Source: Verrucomicrobiota bacterium
GTDB taxonomy: Bacteria; Verrucomicrobiota; Verrucomicrobiia; Limisphaerales; J093
Direction of reading: 5' to 3'
DNA: 64,000 nucleotides
NCBI GenBank assembly: GCA_027493615.1
Contig: JAOSKK010000012.1
Location: 434,001 to 498,000 of the forward strand
Numbering within the stretch: position 1 is the first letter of the stretch; every line of letters begins with the position of its first letter. This document shows, in pieces, positions 8,412-17,937 of the stretch. The notes beneath the pieces are model-generated. The model saw only the letters and a program-made list of their open reading frames with translations, was not told the origin of the DNA and did no database searches. The position numbers and the translations under genes are program-made.

Positions 8412-10556
8412 TTAGTCAGGGCATGGGATCACGGCGGTGTTCTGGACCTCGACGCGGGCGGGGATCTCGGCGTAGGAGAGGACGGCGAGTTCGGCGAAGC
8501 TGGCCTCGAAGAATCGTTTGAACGCGAGTCGGATCTGGGGCGAACAGAGGACGAGCGGGGGTGGCCGGCGGCGATCATCTGCTGGACGGTGCGGGAGAGC
8601 CATTGGAGGAGGTGGCGGGCGAGGCCGGGCTCGAGGGCGAGGCTAAGGTCGGTGGGGGTTTGGCGGACGTTCTGGGCGAGGAGTTGTTCGAGGCGCGGGT
8701 CGAGGGTGATGGCAGAGAGGCTGTTGTTGGCCATCTGAAGGGTTTGGCGATCTGCGGGGCGAGGGCGCGCCGGGCGTGTTCCGAGAGTTCGTCGGGGTTC
8801 TTGGTGAAGGCGGCGAAGTCGCTGATTTTTTCGAGGATGCCGGCGAGGTTGTGGATGGAGACGCCTTCGGCGAGGAGGTTTTGGAGGACGCGCTGGATCT
8901 GGCCGACGGAGAGCTGGGCGGGGACGAGTTCGTTGACGACGGCGGGGTGGGTTTGGCGGAGGTGATCGAGGAGGTTCTGGACGTCCTGGCGGCTGAGGAG
9001 GGCGTGGCAATGGCGTTTGAGGAGTTCGCTGAGGTGAGTGACGAGGACGGAGGCGGCGTCGACGAGGGTATGGCCGCTGAGCTCGGCGGTCTTGCGTTCG
9101 GCGTCGGTGATCCAGGTGGCGGGGAGGCCGAAGACGGGTTCGACGGTAGGGACGCCTTTGAGGGTGACCGGGCTGTTGGTGGCGTTCATGGCGAGCCAGT
9201 AGCCGGGCATGAGCTGGCCCTGGGCGATGGGGTGTCCTTTGAGGAGGAAGCGGTATTCGTTGGGGCCGAGCTGGAGGTTGTCGCGGAGGCGGATGGGCGG
9301 GATGATGACGCCGATTTCCTGGGCGAAGGTGCGGCGGACGCCGGTGACGCGGTCGAGGAGGTCACCCCTCCCTTGCGTTTGTCGGCGAGCGGACGAGGCC
9401 GTAGCCGAGCTCGATCTGGAGGGGGTCGAGGGGGAGGAGGTTTTCGAGAGGTTCGCCGGGTTTGGGGTGGAACCGGCGGCGGGTCTGGGTGCGGAAGGGT
9501 GGAAGCGCTGGCGGCGCCTGGCGGCGGTGGTGGCGCGCGTGGCGCCGGAGGTGCCGGTGGGGGCGGCGGAGCAGGCGGCCAAGTCGGGCAGGCCGTGCGT
9601 GTGGAGGGTGTAGGCGACGAAGGCGCAGAGGAGGCCAAGGATGAGGAAGGGAGTTTGGGGAGGCCGGGGACGAGGGCGAGGGACGGCCATCATGCCGGCG
9701 AGGACCATCATGGCGCGGGGGTAGGAGAAGAGCTGGCGGCCGAGCTCCTGGCCGAGGTCATCTTTGGAGGCGGCGCGGGTGACGAGGATGCCGGCGGCGG
9801 TGGAGACGATGAGGGCGGGGATTTGGGAGACGAGGCCATCACCGATGGAGAGGAGGGTGAAGCGCTGGAGGGCTTCACTGACGGTCATGTCTTTCTGGGC
9901 GATGCCGATGGCGAAGCCGCCGATGATATTGACGAGGGTGATGAGGACGGCAGCGATGGCGTCGCCGCGGACGAACTTCTGCTGGCGCCGTCCATGGCGC
10001 CGTAGAAGTCGGCTTCCTGCTCGACGGCGCGGCGGCGGTTGCGGGCTTCGGACTCGTTGATGAGGCCGGCGTTGAGCTCGGCGTCGATGGCCATCTGCTT
10101 GCCGGGCATCGCATCGAGGGTGAAGCGGGCGGCGACCTCGGCGATGCGGCCGGCGCCTTTGGTGATGACGATGAAGTTGATGAGGACAAGGATGAGGAAG
10201 ACGACGAGGCCGACGACGTAGTTGCCGCGGACGACGAAGTTGCCGAAGGCCTCGATGATATGGCCGGCGTAGCCGTCGAGGAGGATGAGGCGGGTGGAGG
10301 CAACGTTGAGGGAGAGTCGGAACAGGCTGACGAAGAGGAGGAGGGTGGGGAAGCCGGTGAAATCGGAGGGTTGCTGGACGTAAAGGATGACCAGCAGCAT
10401 GAGCAGGGACAGGGCGATACTGACGGCGAGGAGGACGTCGAGGAGCGGCGGCGGGATGGGGAGGATGAGGAGAAGGATGGTACCGAAGAGGCCGACGACG
10501 AGCCAGAGGTCTCCGTGGCGGAAGAGGCGGCGGAGGTTGGACGAGAGGGTCGGCAT
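8412..10556 (-). CDS. flhA: Flagellar export gate protein FlhA (multiple frame breaks)
   Basis: FlhA is the large export-gate subunit. The N-terminal half shows the membrane domain ([60 protein letters not shown]) and the conserved cytoplasmic loop [20 protein letters not shown] with [20 protein letters not shown]. The cytoplasmic domain includes [40 protein letters not shown] and [17 protein letters not shown]. The C-terminus in another frame ends [16 protein letters not shown]. At least five breaks are needed (near 9990, 9650, 9380, 8755 and 8565). Reassembled length of about 715 is normal. Confidence 0.92.
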
Positions 10557-10622
10557 GCGGGGCTGTCAGGGCGTTCGGTTCGGTAGAGTTTGCCGGTCTC
10601 CGAGGCGTTTTTTACCCGGGGT

Positions 10623-11723
10623 TTACCGTCGGCGTCGCGGGGACGACCCGGTGGGCCGCGGTGTAGTAGCGGTAAGGGTTGGCCTGGTACACCCAGGCGA
10701 GCATTTCCGCGACTGCGAGATAGAGCTCAGCAGGAATCTCGCCACCCACGCGGCCGTGCTTGTAGAGGAGGCGGGCGAGGGGTGGGGTTTCGCGGATGGG
10801 GACGTGGTGCTGGCGGGCGATCTCGCGGATGCGCTCGGCATTGAGGCGGATGCCTTTTGGCGACGATGCGCGGGGCCTTCATGGTGAGGCGGTCGTAGCG
10901 AAGGGCGACGGCGACGTGAGTGGGGTTGGTGAGGACGAGGTCGGCGGTGGGGACCTCTTCGAGGAGGCGACGGCGGGGGGCGGCGGAAGAGGCGGCGGCG
11001 GTTGGCTTTGACCTGGGGGTTGCCTTCCTGGTTCTTGGTTTCCTCCTTGAGCTCGTCGCGGGTCATCATGAGGTCCTGGTGGGTGCGCCAGAGCTGGTAG
11101 GCGTAATCGGCGGCGGCGATGACGGCGAGGGCGAGAAGGACGCGGGTGAAGATCTTGACGCTGGCGCTGGCGAGGAAGGCGGCGAGGCGTTCGAGGCTGA
11201 CGGTGCTGCTGAAGACCGGGTCGCTGAGGACCTGTTGGACGGTGGAGTAGGTGAGGAGGATGATGACGGCGACCTTGACGGCGGCGATGACGGTGGGGAC
11301 GGCGGAGCGCATCGAGAAGACGCGCTGGAAGCCCTGGGCGGGGTTGAGGCGTTCCCAGTTGGGCTGGAGGGCTTCGCTGGCGGTCTGGAAGCGGCTCTGC
11401 AAGCCGCCGGCGAGGAGGCCGCCGACGAGCGCGCCGGCGGTGACGGGACCGGCACAGCGGAGGGCGAGGAGGGCACCTTCGAGGGCCTGGGCCTGGAGGG
11501 ACGCGACGCTGACCTGGGTGTCGTGGAGGTGATTCAGGGTGGCGGTGAGGGCGTTGGTGAGCAAGCGCCAGGTATCGCTGCCGAAGAAGAGCAGGCCAAC
11601 GAGGCCGCCGAGGAGAACGAAGGTGGTCTGGACCTCGGCGCTGCGGGGGATCTGACCGCGTTTCTGCGCCTCCTCGAGCTTGTGCGGGCTGGGTTGCTCG
11701 GTTTTCTCGCTGAACTCGCTCAT
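10623..11723 (-). CDS. flhB: Flagellar export switch protein FlhB (frame breaks in C-terminal half)
   Basis: FlhB switches export from rod/hook to filament substrates. The N-terminus MSEFSEKTEQPSPHKLEEAQ with KRGQIPRSAEVQTTFVLLGG is diagnostic, followed by four membrane segments and the linker ending ELKEETKNQEGNPQVKAN. After a break in the G run near 10980 the other frame gives the autocleavage motif in DLVLTNPTHVAVALRYD (NPTH, about 10915-10926), then GIRLNAERIREIARQHHVPI and YLAVAEMLAWVYQANPYRYY. A second break lies near 10860. The autocleavage site is therefore present, so the protein would be functional if the breaks are sequence errors. Confidence 0.92.
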   Translation of the reverse strand: MSEFSEKTEQPSPHKLEEAQKRGQIPRSAEVQTTFVLLGGLVGLLFFGSDTWRLLTNALTATLNHLHDTQVSVASLQAQALEGALLALRCAGPVTAGALVGGLLAGGLQSRFQTASEALQPNWERLNPAQGFQRVFSMRSAVPTVIAAVKVAVIILLTYSTVQQVLSDPVFSSTVSLERLAAFLASASVKIFTRVLLALAVIAAADYAYQLWRTHQDLMMTRDELKEETKNQEGNPQVKANRRRLFRRPPPSPPRRGPHRRPRPHQPHSRRRRPSLRPPHHEGPAHRRQKASASMPSASARSPASTTSPSAKPHPSPASSTSTAAWVARFLLSSISQSRKCSPGCTRPTLTATTPRPTGSSPRRRR

Positions 11724-11738
11724 GGCGACCGGGACGGG

Positions 11739-12505
11739 TCAGCCCTGCCCGAGGTACTGGGCGACGCGCATCATGTCCTCCGGGAGACGGCGGAGGTAGT
11801 TGAGGAGATGCTGCGCCATGAGGTTGAGGCTGAGGGCGAAGACGATAAGGCCGCCGAGGGCGCGGATGGCGAAGCTCTCCATGAAGGCGCTCATCTGGGG
11901 CACGGCGCGGCCGAGGATGGCGAAGACGAGCATGATGACGAACGGAGACGGCCATGAGGGGGGCGGCCATGAGGACACCGACGACGAAGACGCGCCCGGT
12001 GTGAGTGACGAGGCTGGTGAAGAGCGAACCGGTGAGGCGGGCACCGCCCACGGGGGAGGAGGCGGTAGGAGTTGTGGAAGCCGACGAGCACCCAGTGGTG
12101 GAGGTCGAGGGCCATGAGGACGGTGGCGGAGAAATAGAAGAGGATGAGGCCCGGGGATTGGGTGCTTTCGCCAGCCATCGGGTTGAAGGTGTTGGCGAGG
12201 TTGAGGCCCATCTCGTTCGAGATGAGCCGGCCGGCGAAATCGGCGACGTAAAAGACCATGCGGGTGACGAAGCCGATGGTGAGGCCCGAGAGGGTTTCGA
12301 GAGCAAACAGACCGATCCAGGCGGTGAAGTCGGGTCCCGGCGCCGGCCGGGCAGGCAGGGAAGGGGCAATGAGGGTGGCGAGCAGGGCGGCGAGGGCGAG
12401 GCGGACGCGATGGGGGATGTTCGGAGCGGAGAAGACGGGGAGCACGAGCAGGAAGGCGCTCGCGCGGACGAAGACCAGCATCCAGTTGGCGGGGTCGCCG
12501 CTCAT
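11739..12505 (-). CDS. fliR: Flagellar export gate protein FliR (two frame breaks)
   Basis: FliR is a core subunit of the FliPQR export pore. The start MSGDPANWMLVFVRASAFLL and the blocks IPHRVRLALAALLATLIAPS and LSGLTIGFVTRMVFYVADFA followed by GRLISNEMGLNLANTFNPMA are typical. The C-terminal block FVIMLVFAILGRAVPQMSAF and MESFAIRALGGLIVFALSLN lies in a different frame. Breaks fall near 12045 (after a G run) and 11950. About 255 residues when rejoined. It follows fliQ by 20 bp and precedes flhB by 15 bp. Confidence 0.92.
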
Positions 12506-12525
12506 CGGGCAGGGGTCGGGCGCGG

Positions 12526-12795
12526 TCAGCGGACCATTTGGGGCATCTTCTCGATGACGGCGGTGGTGAACTCGACCAGGGATCGGACGATCCAGGGGAG
12601 GAGGAGGAGGAGGACACCGAGAACGCCGAGGGCCTTGGGGACGAAGGTGAGGGTGTGTTCGTTGATGCTGGTGACGGCTTGAAAGAGGCTGATGCTCAGG
12701 CCGATGACCATGGCGGTGAGGAGGATGGGGACCGAGACGGCCGCCGACTGGAACATGAGGTTCTTGAGCAGTTCGATGGCGAATTCGGGATTCAT
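12526..12795 (-). CDS. fliQ: Flagellar export gate protein FliQ
   Basis: Intact 89-residue product with two membrane helices. The sequence MNPEFAIELLKNLMFQSAAV and VIGLSISLFQAVTSINEHTL followed by TFVPKALGVLGVLLLL matches FliQ over its full length. It belongs to the FliPQR pore and sits in the standard order fliP-fliQ-fliR. It is one of the few cluster genes with an unbroken frame. Confidence 0.97.
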   Translation of the reverse strand: MNPEFAIELLKNLMFQSAAVSVPILLTAMVIGLSISLFQAVTSINEHTLTFVPKALGVLGVLLLLLPWIVRSLVEFTTAVIEKMPQMVR

Positions 12796-12816
12796 AGGCC
12801 GGGACAGCGGGGAGGG

Positions 12817-13620
12817 TCAGCCGGGGAAACTCTGGAGCAGAGAACGGACGACCAGGCCCCAGCCATCGGCGAGGACGAAGAGGAGGATTTTGAGGGGCAA
12901 CGCGATGGTCTGGGGCGGCATCATCATCATGCCCATGCTCATCAGGACGACGGCGACGACAAGGTCGATGAGGATGAAGGGGACGAGGAGGAGGAAGCCC
13001 ATCTGGAAGGCGGTGCGAAGCTCGCTGATGATGAAGGCGGGGACGACGACGGAGAGGGGGAGTTGGGTGGGCTCGGTGGGGTTGAGGCGGGCCATGGCGA
13101 CGAAGAGCTCGACGTCTTTCGGGCGGGCCTGTTTGAGCATGAAACGGCGGACGTGGCTGGAGGCCTGTTCGAGGGCGACGGTGCTGGTGATCTGGCGGGC
13201 CTGATAGGGGGCGAGGGCGTCGTGGCGGACGTTTTCCCAGACGGGGGCCATGATGAAGCAGGTCATGAAGAGGGCGAGGCCGATGACGATCTGGTTGGCG
13301 GGGGCGCCCTGGAGTTGCAGGGCAGTGCGCACGAAGGAGAGCACGATGACGATGCGGGTGAAGCAGGTCATCAGGAGGATGATGGACGGCGCGAGGGAGA
13401 GGAGGGTGATGGCGAGCAGGATGCGGATGGCGACGTCGAGGTCCTGGGGTTGGTTGGAGCCGTCGATGGTGACGCGGAAGGGGAGGGGGTTGGCGGAGGA
13501 GGGTTCGGCGCCGAGGAGGACGGGGGCGAGGAGCAGGGGAGCGAGAACGAACAGGGTGCGGAGGATCCAGCGGGGCGAAGGCGGGGAGGAGGGAATGCCG
13601 GGACGGGTGGCCGGGTGCAA
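12817..13620 (-). CDS. fliP: Flagellar export gate protein FliP
   Basis: Intact 267-residue product. After a signal peptide (ILRTLFVLAPLLLAPVLLG) come the FliP hallmarks: LSLAPSIILLMTCFTRIVIV, LSFVRTALQLQGAPANQIVI, GLALFMTCFIMAPVWENV, FMLKQARPKDVELFVAMARL, VPAFIISELRTAFQMGFLLL and VLMSMGMMMMPPQTIALPLK. It forms the pentameric core of the export pore. The start is uncertain by a few codons because the first 15 residues are not typical of a signal peptide. The next gene, fliQ, begins 21 bp downstream. Confidence 0.96.
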   Translation of the reverse strand: MHPATRPGIPSSPPSPRWILRTLFVLAPLLLAPVLLGAEPSSANPLPFRVTIDGSNQPQDLDVAIRILLAITLLSLAPSIILLMTCFTRIVIVLSFVRTALQLQGAPANQIVIGLALFMTCFIMAPVWENVRHDALAPYQARQITSTVALEQASSHVRRFMLKQARPKDVELFVAMARLNPTEPTQLPLSVVVPAFIISELRTAFQMGFLLLVPFILIDLVVAVVLMSMGMMMMPPQTIALPLKILLFVLADGWGLVVRSLLQSFPG

Positions 13621-13929
13621 GCGGGTCTTGGTTTGCCCCTTCAGGGCGCGAGGTGAGGGGTGGCGTGGTCCGTGGGCGGTGCGGGGAGCAGGGGCGGTAC
13701 GGAAAGCGCCGCTGGAAGTCGGCGCACTCCAAACGTTCCATGTCCACCCCTGGCGACGATCCTCGCACAGGGTGTGGAGTGCGTCGCGCTTCAGCGCCGC
13801 TTTGCGTAACGCCCGGAGTGCCGTGCGAGCGGCGGCGGCTTCCGGCGGCGCACGGAGGGAGGCAGGAGCAGACGGGACGCCTGTTCCACAGGCTCAAAGG
13901 GAAGCTGATAAGTCGTGGGTGAGGGGCAT
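13621..13929. repeat. Gap between fliO and fliP with an inverted pair of dispersed repeats
   Basis: No gene supported. At about 13700-13735 and 13773-13807 lie two copies, in opposite orientation, of the GGAGTGCG..GCGCCGCTTT repeat family, which together could form a long hairpin. At 13866-13892 is a degenerate copy of the GCAGGC palindrome family. These repeats interrupt an otherwise tightly packed operon. Confidence 0.7.
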
Positions 13930-14364
13930 TCACCGGGGCTGAAGGAGTTGGCGCAAGGTGTCGCCGAAGGAGGCGGGCGGCGCGGCGGGTGGGGTGTCTG
14001 CTTCATCAGCGCGGGGCAAGCGATCGACGAGGGTGACGCCGTTGGGGAAGAAGCGACGAGGAGGCGTTCGCGTTCGTAGGCGACGACGTAGAGGCCTGGC
14101 GGGCGCCGAGCGAACGGAATTCGAGCAGGTGGAGGCGGGCGGGCGGTCGGGGCGGCCGAGGCCGCGCTGCCAGTTGCGGAAGAGCCAGGCACCCACGAAG
14201 AAGAGAGCGAGGACGAGGATGAGGGCACCCGCGATGCGGAGCAGGGAGAGGGTGACGTCCGGAACGGCGGGCAGTGTGGGTGCGGGGCCGAGGGGATCCA
14301 GCGTGGGAGGAGTTGAAGAGGCGAGCAAGAGCCAGGGGAGGAAGAGGAGGCTGGCGCGCAGCAT
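13930..14364 (-). CDS. fliO: Flagellar export assembly protein FliO-like (frame breaks)
   Basis: The product begins MLRASLLFLPWLLLASS (signal-like), has one transmembrane helix (LLRIAGALILVLALFFVGAW LF region), then a basic cytoplasmic part that changes frame twice: LEFRSLGARQ, then YVVAYERERLLVASSPTG, then GVTLVDRLPRADEADTPPAA. This layout, one helix plus a small SH3-like cytoplasmic segment, and the place immediately before fliP identify FliO, which assists FliP assembly. Breaks lie near 14145, 14098 and 14052. FliO is poorly conserved in sequence, so the call leans on topology and position. Confidence 0.72.
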   Translation of the reverse strand: MLRASLLFLPWLLLASSTPPTLDPLGPAPTLPAVPDVTLSLLRIAGALILVLALFFVGAWLFRNWQRGLGRPDRPPASTCSNSVRSAPARPLRRRLRTRTPPRRFFPNGVTLVDRLPRADEADTPPAAPPASFGDTLRQLLQPR

Positions 14365-14727
14365 CGGGGCGAGCCACCGGTTCCTTCCGGGCCTGCCCGG
14401 GGGCGATGAACTGCGGGGGGTGCAGGCTGGAAGCCCGCACCACAGGTTCGTGGGACGGACGGGGGACGGCGCAGGGTGCAGGCTGGAAGCCCGCACCACA
14501 GGTACCTGGAGCACCTCCCTGAGCCCAATTCCCGATGTTCGTAATCGTCGGAGAATCCAAGACGGGGAGTTCCTCCACCGATTACGAACATCGGGGATGG
14601 AGGAGGTGACGTGGTCGTCTTGGATCTGCTCAGGGGCCAGGAATCCTCCCCGCCGGGTCGGGGGCCGGGCTACAGGTTGCAGGCCCGGTGCCCTCACCGG
14701 GCAGTCCATGAAGCGACGTGCGGGATT
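14365..14727. repeat. Gap between fliN and fliO with three repeat families
   Basis: No gene supported. Two copies of the GCAGGCTGGAAGCC palindrome (about 14420-14448 and 14475-14501) are followed by a hairpin repeat whose arms read GATGTTCGTAATCG and CGATTACGAACATC (14531-14597), and by a CGGGTCGGGGGCCGGG-type repeat with ACAGGTTGCAGGCCCG (14646-14701). The last two recur together at 37945-38114 in the opposite order and orientation. Confidence 0.75.
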
Positions 14728-14997
14728 TCACGGCGGGGGGGTGGTGCTGACGATTTCGGTGATCTTGATGCCGAAACGGTCTTCGACGACGACGACCTCG
14801 CCGCGGGCGATGAGCTTGCGGTTGACGAGGAGTTCGACGGGGGCACTGGCGACCTTGTCGAGCTGGACGACGGAGCCGGGGCCGAGTTGGAGGACCTCCC
14901 GCATGGGCATGAGGCAGCCGCCGAGCTCGACGGTGAGGCTGACGGGGACATCCAGGAGAACGTCGAGGTTGGCGGGCGGTGTTTCGGTGGCGTTCAT
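14728..14997 (-). CDS. fliN: Flagellar motor switch protein FliN
   Basis: Intact 89-residue SpoA-domain protein: LDVLLDVPVSLTVELGGCLM, MREVLQLGPGSVVQLDKVAS, ELLVNRKLIARGEVVVVEDR and FGIKITEIVS are the FliN consensus almost throughout. It is part of the C-ring with FliM and FliG. The short N-terminus means this is the minimal FliN form without an extension. It follows fliM by 9 bp. Confidence 0.97.
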   Translation of the reverse strand: MNATETPPANLDVLLDVPVSLTVELGGCLMPMREVLQLGPGSVVQLDKVASAPVELLVNRKLIARGEVVVVEDRFGIKITEIVSTTPPP

Positions 14998-15006
14998 GGG
15001 TGCGGT

Positions 15007-16027
15007 TCAGGCGGGGAGCGGGGCGTTGAGTTCGACAGCCCACCGGGCGTCACGGGTGCCGAGGCGACCGTGGAACTTGGGTTTGCCAGCGAGGCTGACG
15101 ACGACCTGCTCGAAACACTCGGGTTCGAGGGCGAGGAGATCACCGGGGCGGAGCTGGGCGAGGGCGCGCACGGAGATTTCGAGGTTGCGCCACTCGGCGG
15201 TGACGGTAACGGGGATGTCGTTGTAGTCGGGGCGCCAGCGTGGTTGGCCGGTGGTGGGGGTGCCGACATCCTTTCGGGGGCGGTGAGGCTGGCGAGCTGG
15301 CGGACGAGGGGTTCGAGGGTGAAGTAGGGGAAGGCGAGCTGCATGGGTTCGAGGCACTCGCCAAGGGAGGCCCTCGAGGGAGAGGACGAGCATGACGGTG
15401 TCGTGGGCGGCGGTGTGGAGGAAGCGCAGGGGTGGTTTCGTGGCCGAGGACGACGGGGCGGAGTTCCTGGAGTTTCTGCCATTGGTTGCACCAGTCGTTG
15501 AGGATGAGGTGGACGACCTCGTCAAGGAGGGCGGTTTCGAGGTCGCTGAGGTCGCGACTGGTCTGGACGGCGTGGCCGGGGCCGCCGAGGAGGCGGTCGA
15601 CGATGGTGAGGCCGAGGTGGGGGTGGAGGTCGAGGAGGCAGATGCCCTTGAGGGGTTCGGCCTTGAAAAGGGTGAGGTGGCTGGGATTGGGGAGGTTCTC
15701 GACAAGTTTCTGGTAGCTGAGGGTCTGGAGTTTGGCCATGCGGAGGCCGAACTCGACGCGGAGGTAGATCGAGAGGTCGGCGGCGAGGGTGCGGATGAAG
15801 TCCTCGTGACGGAGTCGGATGCGGCGGAGCTCGCTGGAGGCGAGGAAGGCGGGCTGGCGGAAGTCGAAGGGCTGGATGTCTTGGGAGCGATAGCGGGCGG
15901 GCTGTCCCTGGGGACCGAAGACGGTGGTGGTGGTCTCCGGCTCGTCGACCGGGGAGGGGAGGCGTTCGACCTCGCTTTGGGAGAGGACTTCCGGGCCGTT
16001 GGCGAGCGAGTCGAGGAGGGCGGACAT
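15007..16027 (-). CDS. fliM: Flagellar motor switch protein FliM (three frame breaks)
   Basis: FliM binds CheY-P and forms the C-ring. The N-terminus contains LSQSEVERL, equivalent to the CheY-binding LSQxEID motif. The middle domain shows YRSQDIQPFDFRQPAFLASS, LADLSIYLRVEFGLRMAKLQ and KGICLLDLHPHLGLTIVDRL followed by LGGPGHAV. The C-terminal SpoA domain in another frame gives VTVTAEWRNLEISVRALAQL and RPGDLLALEPECFEQVVVSL. Breaks lie near 15437, 15370 and 15270. About 340 residues. The presence of the CheY-binding motif suggests chemotactic control although no che genes are in the window. Confidence 0.93.
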
Positions 16028-16038
16028 GGGGGGCGGAG

Positions 16039-16646
16039 CTACTGGATGGCGAACTCCGTGAAATAGATCTCCTGGACGACGGTGTCGCCGAAGACGTTGT
16101 TGAAGGCGGTGATGAGCTCGCTGCGGATGATGTTGCGGGCGCCGGGGCGTTCGAGGTCGGCGAGCGTCTTCGTGCCGAGGATGCCGCAGGCGGTGTCCCG
16201 GAGCTGGGCCTCGTGGCGGGCGACGCGGTTCTTGAAGTCCGGGGCGTTGCTGACGAGGGTGGCGCTGGCCATGAGGAGGCGGGAACCCATGGTCCCGGCG
16301 ACGTTGACGAGGAGTTTGGAGAAGGCGACCTGCTCACGGCCGCCGGGGCCGGCGGCGGCGTTGTTGGCCGGGGCGGCAGGAGCGCCGTGCCCGCTGACGG
16401 CGTGGGCGTCGGGCGCGGAGGCGGTCTCGGGAGCGGGGGTTTGACCGAGGGCTTTCTGGAGTTTCGGAACCAGGACGAAAGAGGTGATGGCGTAGGCGAC
16501 GAGGGGGAGCACGAGGACCGCGACGAGGAGCGGAAGCCAGGGTTGGAGGCCGGCGGAAGTGGGGGGCGGGCGACGGGGTTTGGGTCGCCAGGGCGGTCGG
16601 CCGCGCCGGTGTCGGGTCGCGGGGCATCCAGGCGGTTGGCAGGCAT
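16039..16646 (-). CDS. fliL: Flagellar basal body protein FliL (one frame break)
   Basis: FliL is a single-pass protein that works with the stator. One transmembrane helix is seen in PWLPLLVAVLVLPLVAYAIT, followed by a periplasmic domain with EQVAFSKLLVNVAGTMGSRL, ATLVSNAPDFKNRVARHEAQ and IIRSELITAFNNVFGDTVVQ, ending EIYFTEFAIQ, all typical. The N-terminal cytoplasmic part (MPANRLDAPRPDTGAADRP) is in another frame; the break lies at the run of six G near 16561-16566. It starts 8 bp after flgE. Confidence 0.88.
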
Positions 16647-16654
16647 GGGCCGGG

Positions 16655-17485
16655 TCAGCGTTTGAGGTTGATGATCTCCTGGAGGAGTTCGTCGCTGGTG
16701 CTGACGATCCGGGAGTTGGCCTGGAAACCGCGTTGGGCGGTGATGAGGTTGGCGAACTCGCCGGTGAGATCGACGTTGGACATTTCGAGGTAACCCGCCT
16801 CGATGGTGCCGAGGCCGGCGGTGCCGGGGGCGACGGACTGGGCAAGGGGCTCGGCTGCGTCGAGGTTGGAGAAGAGGTTGTTGCCTTCCTTGGTGAGGGT
16901 TTGCGGAGCAGTGAAGTTCTGGAGGAGCACCTGGCCCCGGGTGAACTGGGTGCCGTCGTCGAGGGCGACGAGGACGCGTCCGGTGCTGTCGATGAGGTAG
17001 GAGGCGACCCGCGCGCCGGCGGGGACACCGGCCGGGGCGCCCGTGGGATCGATCTTGAGGTCGCCGCGCACGGCGAGGGCGGCGTCGGAGTAACCCTGGA
17101 CGCGGAGGCGGGTGCTGCTGGTCACGAGGTAGCCGGCGGTGTCGACCTCGAAGGAGCCGTCGCGGGTGGCGTAGGTTTCGCCGGTGACGGGGTTGCGGAC
17201 GGTGAAGAAGCCCTGGCCGGCGATGGCGAGGTCGGTGGGGGCGTTGGTCTGGAGGAGGCTTCCCTGGGTGAAGATGGAGGTGACGGTGCCGGTGGCGACG
17301 CCGTTGCCGATCTGGAGGGCGTTGCCGACGGCGCCCTGGAGGGTGTTGCTGAACGAGTCGGCTGAGGTGGCGCGGGCGCCCTTGTAGGCGACGGTGTTGA
17401 TGTTGGCGATGTTGTTGCCGATGACATCGACACGCTGCTGGAATTCCTGCAGCCCGGTGACGGCGGTGTGGAGGGAACGAAGCAT
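16655..17485 (-). CDS. flgE: Flagellar hook protein FlgE, short form
   Basis: Intact 276-residue product with the hook-type N-terminus MLRSLHTAVTGLQEFQQRVD and NNIANINTVAYKGARATSAD, the FlgE block PTDLAIAGQGFFTVRNPVTG, and the C-terminus EAGYLEMSNVDLTGEFANLI followed by AQRGFQANSRIVSTSDELLQ. The last block is FlgE-like rather than FlgG-like. Position right after flgD supports the hook. It is markedly shorter than typical FlgE (about 400 residues), so the outer D2/D3 domains must be reduced or missing, giving a slim hook. Confidence 0.85.
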   Translation of the reverse strand: MLRSLHTAVTGLQEFQQRVDVIGNNIANINTVAYKGARATSADSFSNTLQGAVGNALQIGNGVATGTVTSIFTQGSLLQTNAPTDLAIAGQGFFTVRNPVTGETYATRDGSFEVDTAGYLVTSSTRLRVQGYSDAALAVRGDLKIDPTGAPAGVPAGARVASYLIDSTGRVLVALDDGTQFTRGQVLLQNFTAPQTLTKEGNNLFSNLDAAEPLAQSVAPGTAGLGTIEAGYLEMSNVDLTGEFANLITAQRGFQANSRIVSTSDELLQEIINLKR

Positions 17486-17489
17486 AGGA

Positions 17490-17927
17490 TCAGGCGGTTG
17501 GCGGGACGTCGGTGGCCCCGAGCAACTGGCTCAGGGGATAAGGTTGGCCGTTGACGACGATGCGCGGGGCACCGTTTTCGACGAGCAAGCCGCTGACGAC
17601 GCCGGTGATGATGTTGCCAGTGCCGTCCTGCAGGGCGACGGTGCGACCGATCAGGGCGTTGGCCTGCAGGATCTGTTGTTCGCTGCGGAGGCCGGCCATG
17701 TCGGACTGCATGGCGCGGCTTTGCTCGAGGGCACTGAACTGTGCCATCTGGGCGACGAACTCGGTGTCCTTCTGGGGGTTCATGGGGTCCTGGGCGCTGA
17801 GCTGGGCGACGAGCAGCTTGAGGAAGTCGTCTTGGCCGAGCGTTTGGACGGGCATGCGGGTGGCGGTGGACCAGGGCGCGGCGGAGGCACCCGGGCTGAT
17901 GGCGTTCATGGCGTCGACGGTGTTCAT
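17490..17927 (-). CDS. flgD: Hook cap / assembly protein FlgD
   Basis: The product from the ATG at 17927 (MNTVDAMNAISPG) has the FlgD signature LGQDDFLKLLVAQLSAQDPM, NPQKDTEFVAQMAQFSALEQ, SRAMQSDMAGLRSEQQILQA and NALIGRTVALQDG. About 145 residues, so only the N-terminal conserved region and one small beta domain are present, as in minimal FlgD proteins. It acts as the scaffold for hook polymerisation and comes between fliK and flgE, the usual order. The frame is intact. Confidence 0.93.
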   Translation of the reverse strand: MNTVDAMNAISPGASAAPWSTATRMPVQTLGQDDFLKLLVAQLSAQDPMNPQKDTEFVAQMAQFSALEQSRAMQSDMAGLRSEQQILQANALIGRTVALQDGTGNIITGVVSGLLVENGAPRIVVNGQPYPLSQLLGATDVPPTA

Positions 17928-17937
17928 GGTAACGGAG

